A DNA stretch of 64,000 nt from Persicaria tinctoria (lineage: Eukaryota; Streptophyta; Magnoliopsida; Caryophyllales; Polygonaceae): positions 35,800,467 to 35,864,466 of the forward strand of contig JBANSL010000004.1 of NCBI GenBank assembly GCA_037127255.1. Reading direction: 5' to 3'. Both the position numbers and the translations under genes were made by a program. The notes below the pieces were generated by a model, which was not told the origin of the DNA, made no database searches, and saw only the letters and a program-made list of their open reading frames with translations. Within the stretch, counting starts at the first letter, position 1; every line of letters begins with the position of its first letter. Below are positions 43,791 through 53,181 of this stretch, one piece after another.

Positions 43791-45480
43791 AAATCTATGT
43801 AGTTTATGCTTATTTGCCAAATTATGGAGTCTACACTAGTTTCTCTTTAATTTCGCAGAAATCGAGGCATTTTATAGCAATTCAGAGAAAGGAGGAAAAG
43901 CTCGAATTCAACTACAGAAAGTCCAAGGTCAAAGAGCAACTGAACCATGACAAATCGAGCTGGAAACGAGGAAAGAAGCACTTGACACAAAGAGGTCGAT
44001 ATCGACTTTACCTGGTCGATATCGAGTGGATCAAATCGTGCAATCAAGCCAGTAATCGACCAGAAAAATGGAGCAGAAAAGGATAGGTCGATATCGACCA
44101 CTCTCGTCGATATCGAGTAAACTTTGGTCGAAAATCCACCACAAGCCCAGAATCGAGTGGAGAAGTACAACACAGGTCGATTTCGACCACCTTGTTCTAT
44201 ATCGAGTGAAAACCCGGTCGAAAATCCTCTTGGAGCCGAAATCGAGTGTCAAGAAGCAAAGCTTAGAAGACGAGGTGAATATTGAACTATGTTGGTCGAT
44301 ATCGATCGGTACCCAGTAGCCGATTTCGAGCAGTTTCGAGTCCGAGTGCTGAGCTGGTTTTCTTCCTCATTAAGCAATATCGACCTAGATATAGTTTCCT
44401 TGTTGATTTATTTATTTTATTTCCATAATTTAATCTTTAAGTATTTAGATAAATAGTTTTAGATGTAGATAGAGTTTCTTTCCTAGATTATCTTGGAATG
44501 AAGCCTATAAATAAAGCCTTAGGGGCTGAGGTTTATTCATTCAATTTTAGAACAAAATATCGAGTAGGAGAGTAGAGAGAGAAGCTTGTGGCCGATTGGA
44601 GTAGAGTTGTGCGAGAGCGGGATTGGGCTTCGATTGGTTGTAAATTTTGTTTAGTTTATTTAATGCAATTTATTTTCCAGAAATCTTTGATGGGCTTATT
44701 CATAATGAAGAGCGAGTAGTCACCCAACTTCTAGGGTCGGGGTGAGCCCGACGGTGGCCATGTGAGGTGATGCTGTAAAGGTACAATCTTTTGATGCGAT
44801 TTCGTCTTCTATCCCTAACAGCATGATTCTTTTGTGAAAGTTGAAGGTGATCCTTGTTTGTGTTATTGAAGCGAAAGTGATCTTAATACAACTTGGATTA
44901 ATTATGTGAAAAAGGGTTAGTAACAATTAGGGTTTATGCAAAAGCCTCTACATTCCTATTTGTTAATAACGAAAGTTATTTGATGAAAAGCATGATCTTT
45001 GATGTCTTTATGTGTTACTTTGCATGGTTATCATTGTGGTGTTGAAACCCTGATCTTGGAAGTATTTTATTTTACTGATTTATTTCATAAATTTCGAGTT
45101 CTTTCTGCGAAAAGTTTCGAGTTTAAGTTTATGTGATTACTCGAAATCGAGTTACTATTGGTCGAATTATTAGGTCGATATCGAGTGGGTTGGGTCGAAA
45201 TCAACCATTTTGTTGTTTTATGCTTTTCTCTGTTTTACAGTTTGTCGACGTAGTGGTCGATATCGAGGTAAGTGGTTGATATCGAGCGCTCTTCTGGTCG
45301 AAAATCTGCTGAGTTTTGGAACTGAAAAGGCGAGCGCTAACGCGCTTCCTCGTGGATCGATCCTGACTGCCTTCTACTACAACAGGAGGAAGTCTTGTAT
45401 TTATTTGCCGAGACAGGAAGTCAGTTTGATTTTATATTTTATATTTATATTTCATACTTGACAATCCTCTTGCAACAACA
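43791..45480 (+). repeat. Athila-like LTR (E), plus orientation, 5-prime truncated
   Basis: It runs from a point about 100 bp inside the LTR (ATGTAGTTTATGCTTATTTG) to the end GCAACAACA at 45480. It is inverted relative to LTR F and roughly 85 percent similar by eye. It carries the same motif set (GGTCGATATCGAC, TCGATATCGAGTGG) at 44000-44320 and 45150-45310. It abuts a Tekay LTR at about 45487. Confidence 0.75.
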
Positions 45481-45486
45481 CCTGCA

Positions 45487-46777
45487 GGCCCTAAAGACCG
45501 CGCTGAGGACATATAATACACCTATACTTAGAATACATGATGCCCTTATGCAGTACTGAAATATTAACCACAATATCATGCTCCTAATTCATATATACAG
45601 AATATTAAGTAAGGCCTTAGCAAAGAATACCAAGTGGTATATCTCTTTTCTACCACCAGCCCCCCTTCCCGATAGGGTGGAGACTGGAAAATTCGATGTT
45701 ATAACATATCAAATCTCAACACCATATCGTGTCTCATGCTCATCTCGTATCTCATGATATATCTAAATAACTCAAGGAGGACAACACCCGATGAAGATGG
45801 GTTGCCCTAGGACCCTAGTAAGGACTCTATGACTCACAGATAACTGCCGGTATGTATTCAAACGCATAAAGAATAAGAATGATATTCGTAAGTGCAAGTC
45901 CTAAGCATGATACTAAATGGCATACTTTTATGCATATGCAACATCTACATACTATATGACGCATGAGGCAGGAGGTCTTGGTTACTGAGTACGTCTCGGA
46001 GGAAACTTACATGGCTAGAAGATTAGTAAAAGGATAATCTAGCACACAGTAGTCACGATCACAAAGTATCACCTAACTACATGACGAGAATATACTTAGT
46101 ATACTTCTATAGCTTTTCTGAACACATATATTAAAGTTTCATACAAGCAGATAAATAAGTAAGCTCGTATCAACCATCAACCATCTCTTATCTCATACCA
46201 TTCATCATAACTTGCCAACTCATCAGCTTAAAATAACATCCATATCATACTTAGCTAAATTCGCATATTACTATTTCATACTCATACTTTCCATAAGGAT
46301 ATATCATCATCATCATCATCATCATAAGTATCGAACATTTAATCTCCTCTAAAAATTACCACAATATCATGATATTAGTCACACATATCATACTGTTAGT
46401 CAAACGATCATATTATCATGCTAGTTAGTCATCGAATAAGTCTTATTCCTGAATTAGTTTCAAAACCATTTCAAATCCGAATTAAACAGTTAAGAATTCC
46501 GACCCTTTAAAATACTCGCTAAAATCTTTTTTCAATTTATTTATTAAATCACTATCCAACCTCGAAATTCTTTTCCAAATTCTTTTTAAATCTTCAAATC
46601 CAAATAATATTATATTTTAAACCCCAATAATATTTTATGTTATTTTAAATACCATTAATTAATTACTTAAATAAACGGTTAAACCCGAACCTAACCAAAC
46701 CCATTTAAATTCAACCGAAACGAACCGAACCTGCAAATAAAAACCCAACCGGATAAATATCAAAACAATCTATATAA
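45487..46777 (-). repeat. Tekay-like LTR, left portion
   Basis: GGCCCTAAAGACCGCGC and the following ~190 bp match 63815-64000. The part from 46300 onward matches window positions 1-330. It ends at a Stowaway MITE and a LINE; the rest of this LTR probably resumes at about 60244 and ends at 61229. Confidence 0.7.
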
Positions 46778-46779
46778 TA

Positions 46780-47061
46780 CTCCATCCGTCCAACAATACA
46801 TGGACTTTTAGATGTAAATTTTTGTCCAACAATAGATGATCTTTTAGGTTTTCTAGGTAAAAAGTTGTAATGATTTGTACTGGTTTGTGTGTTGTTGACT
46901 TTTTAAAATAATTTGATTGGTTAAAATGTGTAGTGGGTGTTAAAAAATAATAAAATTTATGAAAAAGTTAGTGTAATGATGATGTTTTTTTTTAAAAATA
47001 AGGTGTTTTATTAAAATTTGTGCAAAATGCTAAAATGCAATGTATTTTTGGACGGAGGGAG
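46780..47061. mobile_element. Stowaway-like MITE, 282 bp
   Basis: It starts CTCCATCCGTCCAAC, ends TTGGACGGAGGGAG and is flanked by TA at 46778-46779 and 47062-47063. It differs in sequence from the two other Stowaway copies, so it is another family. It sits at the junction of the Tekay LTR and the LINE. Confidence 0.88.
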
Positions 47062-47672
47062 TATAATGGCAAAAGAGATGGGGGATTTTGCTCAAGGGAT
47101 AAGGCGATTTTGTCCGTACAAGTAGGGCGATTCCAAACAAACTCAGGTCTCCATCACCAACTTCCCTCACGGAGGTTGTGCCGGCGGTCACCCTGACCAT
47201 GGGCAAGAGAGGTACACCGTCTGGGAGAAAAGAGGGTCGTTTGAACCCTAATTGGAGCAGCAAGAGAGCGAACGAAGATTCTGAGCATATTAAAGTCGTC
47301 ATTCCGGAGGTGGGTGCTACCTTCCTTAAGAGGCCATATCTAGGTGTTAATGCGACAATGAAGGTAGATGAGGGCCCTGGAACCTCGTCCGGAACTACTG
47401 GTAAGCAGTCAAAGGGCATTAATGGTGGAGTTTCTGGTGAAGGAGTAAATGCGAACACTGAGGTTGGTGAGAAAAGTGGAGATGCGTAGGGGAACTCAGG
47501 AGACCAACTTCCAAACATTAATGGTGGGGGATCAAAGGATGTGGAGCCTCTGTCCTTTGCCCAGACGCTGAGACGGAACTTTGCGTGGAGTTCGTTCGAT
47601 AGAATTCCCTGTTGGGTGTGTTTGCCGGATCTAGAGCCCACCCTGTTCACTCATACTAATCTTGGCAGGCTC

Positions 47673-47845
47673 TGTAACAGTTTGGAGGGAAGAGAGCTTT
47701 TGTGTAATTGATTTCATTCATTCAACTGATTACAATGCAATGAAGCTGCTATTTATACAGTTTTGATTTCTCACACTCACACGATATTGTGTTGTTATAA
47801 CAAGCTACTAACACATTGACTTAAGTGAGTACTAACTAGTCAATA
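47673..47845 (-). repeat. 3-prime LTR of the copia element (173 bp)
   Basis: Plus reading starts TGTAACAGTTTGG and ends CTAGTCAATA. It is identical to 52025-52197, which indicates very recent insertion or recent gene conversion. Confidence 0.93.
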
Positions 47846-50800
47846 GGCCCCCGCAAGCTGGAGGGTGATACAAACCCAGCTTGGACAAAATATAATTTTG
47901 CTGGTGTGAGGGTAAAACCTTGGTGAGAACATCAACTAGTTGCTCTGAAGAAGTCACAAAAGACAAGCTTAATAAGCCTTCCATGACTTTGTCTCTAGTA
48001 AAATGACAGTCTACCTCGATGTGCTTCGTGCGCTCATGGAAGACTGGGTTGTTGTCAATCTGTAAGGCAGAACGATTGTCGCAAAACAAGGTGACATGTT
48101 TGATAGGTTCAACATCAAAATCCTGTAACAAACGCACAAGCCATGTGATTTCTGTAGCAGCATTAGCCATGGCTCGGTATTCAGCCTCTGAAGAACTCCT
48201 GGATACCACTGATTGCTTCTTGGACTTCCAGCTTATAGGAGATGAGCCAAGAAGCACAACGTAGCCTGTGACAGAACGTCTAGTCATAGGGCAAGCTGCC
48301 CAATCAGAGTCTGAAAAGGCTTTTAGAACATGAGAGGAGCATCCTTTGAGAAGGATACCCTGACCAATTATGCCTTGAACATAGCTCAAGGTGTGCATCA
48401 AAGCATCATGGTGAGAAGAGCGAGGATTTTGCATAAACTGGCTCAATGATTGGACATCATATGAAAGATCAGGTCCGGTGTTTGTTAAAAAATTAAGCTT
48501 ACCAACTAGGGCCCTGTAACTTGTAGGATCTGTCAATGGAGAACTATCTGTATCAGTGAGCTTCAAATTCAAGGGCAAAGGTGTGACAACAGGTTTGATA
48601 TCAGGAAGATTAGCATCAGTCAACAACTCCCTTGTGAACTTGGCTTGGGTAACAGCAAACCCATCTGGAAGGGAGGTGATCTCCATACCCAAAAAATAGT
48701 GAATAGGACCAAGATCCTTGATGCTGAATGCAGTATGCAGAAAATTCTTGAGAGAAGAGATCTCAGAAGAGTTGTTACCAGTAATCAAAATATCATCAAC
48801 ATACACAACGAGAACTGTGATGTGAGAATCAACATGCTTTATGAAGACAGAATAATCATTTTTTGATTGAGCATATTGAAGAGACTGAAGAGTAGTTGTC
48901 AGCTTGTGAAACCATTGACGTGAAGCCTGGTTCAGGCCATAAAAACTCTTCCTCAACTTGCAAACATGATGGTTAGGATTTGGAACTCCCTCAGGCATCA
49001 ACATGTAGACCTCCTCATGTAAATCACCATGAAGAAAAGCATTGTTGACGTCGAGTTGGAAAACAGTCCATCTCTTGGAAGCAGAAACAGCAAGGAGAGT
49101 TCTAATGGTGGTCATCTTTACCACATGAGAGAAAGTTTCATGGAAGTCAATACCTTCCTTTTGAGTAAAACCCTTGGCGACAAGCCGGGCTTTGTATCTC
49201 TCCAGGCTGCCATCTGATTTGAGCTTAACCTTGAAGACCCACCTGCAACCAATAGGACATTTCCCAAGGGGCAGTGGAACAATATCCCAAGTCTCATTGG
49301 CAGTTAAAGTATCAATTTCCTTAGACATAGCAGAATTCCAATTTGGATCCATAGAGGCTTGTTTATAAGAGGAGGGTTCAGTGTAAGCAGAGATATGAGT
49401 AAGAAAAGCAAAATGAGAAGGAGGTAAGAGAGATGAAGAAACCACAGTAATATTGGCAGTTGAGGTTGGTCCAAAATTACAAACAAAATCCCCGAGGTAA
49501 GAAGGAGTTTTGTGAGTCCTTGTAGAAGATCTGATAGGGGGTTGAGAAGCCTGAATGGGTGGAAGAGGATCAGCAGGAGGAAGATCCTCAGGAGTAGTGA
49601 CAATGGGAGTGAATATAAGATCAAAGTCAGAAGAAATGGATGGTAGCATCATATCAGGTGATGAAGGCTTTAGATGAAATGGAAAGTGAGACTCATGAAA
49701 AATAATGTCCCGTGTATGATAAATTTGCTTAGTATGTAGATCAAGTGCTTTATAACCTTTCTTGCCAAAGGAATAACCAATGAAAACACAAGGTTTGGAT
49801 GTAGGGGAGAACTTGTCACTGTTATGAGGGAAAGTAGAAATGAAGCAAAGACAACCAAAGGTCCTGATGAGAGTGTAATCAGGTTCCTTGTGAAACAAAA
49901 TGAAATAGGTAGAAGTAAGGATACAATCTCCCCAATATTCAATAGGTAAGTTGGATTGGAATCGAAGAGCACGAGCAACCTCTAAGAGGTGCCTGTGCTT
50001 TCTTTCCACAATGCCATTTTGTTGTGGTGTATAGGGACAACTGGTTTGATGGATGATTCCTTTGGAAGAAAAAAAAAGAGAAGCACTTGAACCACAAAAC
50101 GCAGCAGCATTATCAGACCGGATGACTTTGATCTTGGTTTGAAACTGAGTAACAATCATCTCCTGGAATGTACAAAGAATAGGAAGAGCGCTGCTCTTAG
50201 TAGGCATAAGAAAAGTCCAGGTAGACTTGGTATGATCATCAATAATAGTTAGGAAGTATTTGTGGCCATCATGAGTTGGGGTGTGATAGGGACCCCATGT
50301 GTCAATGTGCACAAGATCAAAAGGAGCTGAAGCTCTTGTGTCAGACATAGGAAAAGAATTCCTGTGTTGCTTAGCTTTAGGACAAATTTTGCATAAATGT
50401 GTAGGCTTAGAGTGACAATCAATAACACTGATATGTTTAAGCTGTGAAAAAGGTACATGGCCCATACGGCAATGCCAAAGCTCCAGTACATGAGAAGAAA
50501 GAGTAGCAGAACAAGCAAAAGTATTCAACACATTATTGTGAACAGAAGGACTAAGTCCAGTCTTACTAACAGAAGACATGTGTGCAATATAAAGACCTTT
50601 AACCTCACTGCCAATTATAAGGGGAATCTTCATCGAAGGGGCATGGAGAAAGCAATAAGAATCAGTAAAAAGAACATTAGAATGTGTATCTGCTATGAGT
50701 TTGTTTACTGATAAAAGATTAAAACAAAAATCTGGAGCATGGAGGACATTTGAAATAGTGAGGGAAGGTGAAAGTGTAATGGTGCCAAAATGAGATACTA

Positions 50801-51482
50801 AAGTTGTCTTGCCATTAGGCATGGTTATAGAAACAGATGTAGGTAAAAGAGAGAAAGTGGAGAAAAGAGATTTATTAGGAGTGATATGGTATGTGGCACC
50901 ATTGTCTATGATCCAAGTCGGATTAGAGCTAGATGTAAGAAAACTGAAGTTTGTACCTGCCATGAAAGTTGTTGTGTCTGGTGAAGGAACATTAAGCTTG
51001 CGTAGAAGAGCGAGAAGCTGGCTGTATTGCTCAGAGGTTAAAGAATGTCCTGAATCAGCAGCAGTAGCAGCAGAAGGTCCTTTACCAGGTGGATAACCGT
51101 GCTTCTTCCAACACTTGTCGACGGTATGACCACCAAGCTTACAGAATTCACAAAAGATAGTGTGACCATGAATCTTCCAACAAGTGTCAATAACGTGACC
51201 ACCGATCTTACAGTGATCGCAAAAGAGAGTTCCTCGGCCAGCAGATTGACTCTTGGAAGGAGCACCACGACCACGAGAAGGTGAAGATTGACCTCGTCCA
51301 GCAGGAGGCTTAGGTGGATCGGCACATCGTTGAGAAGACAAGGCAGTGGTGACATCAGAAGTAGGAACATGCTTACATCCAAGCTCTCGCTGTTCTTCAT
51401 CTTGGAGGATGAGCTGATAAACCTCATTCAAAGTCGGAGATCCATCATCAGAGATGCGATCGTCAAGCAATTTCTGAATCAC
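47832..51482 (-). CDS. Copia polyprotein: gag C-terminus, protease, integrase, RT, RNase H
   Basis: An open frame of 1216 codons lies on the minus strand. It starts inside gag, because the gag N-terminus is cut off by stops; the frame start is therefore not a natural start. Two CCHC knuckles stand in tandem (CDHCKIGGHVIDTC and CEFCKLGGHTVDKC). The protease has WIIDNGATYH where most copia have DSGAT. Integrase shows HCRMGH...CKICPKAKQ, then D of DTWGPY, D of RSDNA and E of NGIVERKH; about 16 residues after STYFI are deleted in frame. RT has LVVYVDDILI. RNase H has SDSDWAACP, SSSEAEY and DNRSALQI. The frame ends in the LTR. The deletion and protease change make full activity doubtful. Confidence 0.92.
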   Translation of the reverse strand: MIQKLLDDRISDDGSPTLNEVYQLILQDEEQRELGCKHVPTSDVTTALSSQRCADPPKPPAGRGQSSPSRGRGAPSKSQSAGRGTLFCDHCKIGGHVIDTCWKIHGHTIFCEFCKLGGHTVDKCWKKHGYPPGKGPSAATAADSGHSLTSEQYSQLLALLRKLNVPSPDTTTFMAGTNFSFLTSSSNPTWIIDNGATYHITPNKSLFSTFSLLPTSVSITMPNGKTTLVSHFGTITLSPSLTISNVLHAPDFCFNLLSVNKLIADTHSNVLFTDSYCFLHAPSMKIPLIIGSEVKGLYIAHMSSVSKTGLSPSVHNNVLNTFACSATLSSHVLELWHCRMGHVPFSQLKHISVIDCHSKPTHLCKICPKAKQHRNSFPMSDTRASAPFDLVHIDTWGPYHTPTHDGHKYFLTIIDDHTKSTWTFLMPTKSSALPILCTFQEMIVTQFQTKIKVIRSDNAAAFCGSSASLFFSSKGIIHQTSCPYTPQQNGIVERKHRHLLEVARALRFQSNLPIEYWGDCILTSTYFILFHKEPDYTLIRTFGCLCFISTFPHNSDKFSPTSKPCVFIGYSFGKKGYKALDLHTKQIYHTRDIIFHESHFPFHLKPSSPDMMLPSISSDFDLIFTPIVTTPEDLPPADPLPPIQASQPPIRSSTRTHKTPSYLGDFVCNFGPTSTANITVVSSSLLPPSHFAFLTHISAYTEPSSYKQASMDPNWNSAMSKEIDTLTANETWDIVPLPLGKCPIGCRWVFKVKLKSDGSLERYKARLVAKGFTQKEGIDFHETFSHVVKMTTIRTLLAVSASKRWTVFQLDVNNAFLHGDLHEEVYMLMPEGVPNPNHHVCKLRKSFYGLNQASRQWFHKLTTTLQSLQYAQSKNDYSVFIKHVDSHITVLVVYVDDILITGNNSSEISSLKNFLHTAFSIKDLGPIHYFLGMEITSLPDGFAVTQAKFTRELLTDANLPDIKPVVTPLPLNLKLTDTDSSPLTDPTSYRALVGKLNFLTNTGPDLSYDVQSLSQFMQNPRSSHHDALMHTLSYVQGIIGQGILLKGCSSHVLKAFSDSDWAACPMTRRSVTGYVVLLGSSPISWKSKKQSVVSRSSSEAEYRAMANAATEITWLVRLLQDFDVEPIKHVTLFCDNRSALQIDNNPVFHERTKHIEVDCHFTRDKVMEGLLSLSFVTSSEQLVDVLTKVLPSHQQNYILSKLGLYHPPACGGLLTS

Positions 51483-51995
51483 TACCAGATATCCATCATC
51501 AGAGATGCGATCTTCAATCGATAGAGTGTATTCGTCCTAGAGTTTCTTCAATTTAGTGAAATAAGAAGAAATGGACATAGAACCTTGAGAGATCGAGAAA
51601 ATTTCTCGCTGAATCTGAAAAACACGTGTTCGATTGGATCGAGAAAATCGAGCAGCCAAATTACTCCAAATCAAAGCAGCGGAACGAAAATGCAAAATAG
51701 ATTAAGCAATATCCTTCTCAACCGAGTGTATCAACCAGGAAATCACCATGTTATTACAGCACTCCCAATGAGCAAGGAGATTCGAAGCAGTAGGAGGACG
51801 AATTGAAGTACCTGTGACAAAACCGATTTTGTTCTTGGCCAGTAGAGAAACTTCCACTGATCGGCGCCAAGAGACATAGTTACCATCGTTGAGAAGGCTT
51901 GTTGACAGGATATAATTGGGATGATTCGAGTGATGAAGATAGAGTTCATCACACAGATCAAGAGCAGAGACAACAGATTGAGAATCAACCGCCAT
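51483..51995 (-). pseudogene. Copia gag N-terminus with premature stops
   Basis: Gag starts MAVDSQSVVSALDLCDELYL at 51995 and has the expected NYVSWRRSVEVSLLAKNK core. It hits a stop near 51702 (SVEKDIA then TAA) and another near 51538 (FTKLKKL then TAG). A 49-bp tandem duplication (ATCCATCATCAGAGATGCGA at about 51441 and 51490) then replaces the end of this domain. With identical LTRs the element moved recently, so gag was probably supplied by another copy. Confidence 0.85.
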
Positions 51996-52024
51996 TGATG
52001 GAGGATGGTCCTAGTCTGATACCA

Positions 52025-52197
52025 TGTAACAGTTTGGAGGGAAGAGAGCTTTTGTGTAATTGATTTCATTCATTCAACTGATTACAATGCAATGAAGCTG
52101 CTATTTATACAGTTTTGATTTCTCACACTCACACGATATTGTGTTGTTATAACAAGCTACTAACACATTGACTTAAGTGAGTACTAACTAGTCAATA
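52025..52197 (-). repeat. 5-prime LTR of the copia element (173 bp)
   Basis: It is identical to 47673-47845 and is immediately followed (minus strand) by the TGGTATCAGA primer-binding site. Confidence 0.93.
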
Positions 52198-53181
52198 GGC
52201 TCGGCAGCTCCATTGGCACTCCAATTTGACTTGATGAGTTAACTGCAAAGGGTGATAAAATCTCCTATGCGAGACTACTTGTTGAGGTTACTGTCGGGGA
52301 ATCAGCTATCAGGTCAATTGAGGTTGAGAACTTGGATGGTTCGAAATATCAACAACAAGTGATCTTTGAGTGGATCCCTGTAAAATGCTCAGAATGTATG
52401 AGTTTTAGACACTCTGATGAAAGTTGTAGAAAACGTAATGCTGTCAGGATAGGAGCTAGGCCTATGACAGCACTTGTACAATCGTCTTTCAAAGCTCAAC
52501 TGATTGCTAAAAACTCGGTACCAGTTGTGAAAGGTAAGGGTCTGTGTGTGGAAGCCACGAAGGCTGCTCCCTCTTCAGATTGGAAGTATCCCTAGGCTCC
52601 TGTGAAGGCACCTGAAATTCGAATTAACTCAGAAGGGTCGTCAGGGTTACAATTTGCTGTTGTTTGTGATCCAGTGGAGGCCTCCTCTTTGAGACTACAT
52701 TCGTCTGCTGCGGTGGGCTATGAAAATTCTGTGCATATTGATGTATCAGATTCAGCATCGGCTAGTGGGAACAGGGAGTCGGTGATTTGTGACAGTAATG
52801 TGCAAGACAGAGTTGACAACAACGTTTGTGCTGGTGTTTCTGCTAACCATGACAACATGTCTTTTGTTGGTGCATCGATTATTCAGTTTGGAGCTAAAAG
52901 TTGGTGTGATGTGGCCAGAAAGAAGGCTGCTAAGCAGTCTCCTCGTAAGGATAATGTGATCAATGTAGGGCTATCTGTTGGGACTGATTCTCGTTTTACT
53001 GCTCTGAGTTCTATTTCAGATGAATTTGTTCAGTTTGGGGTTATAAATGAAGCTGTGACAGAAGAACCGGCTACTACTGTTTATGTGGTTTCTGATCAGG
53101 TTGTTAATGGTTTTTGTGAGGGTAATATGACAGCTTCTTATGATGAGAATTGTGAGGGTAGTACTCACTTGAAAGTGGCTT

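Larger units (their letters stand above)
47673..52197 (-). mobile_element. Ty1/copia retrotransposon with identical LTRs, 4.5 kb
   Basis: The two 173-bp LTRs (47673-47845 and 52025-52197) are identical by eye along their full length. The exact 5-bp duplication GGCTC lies at 47668-47672 and 52198-52202. The minus-strand order is LTR, primer site TGGTATCAGA at 52015-52024 (initiator-Met tRNA type), gag, pol, purine-rich tract GCTTGCGGGGGCC (47846-47858), LTR. Pol is intact in one frame, while gag has stops. The LTR begins TA rather than TG on the coding strand. Confidence 0.93.
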
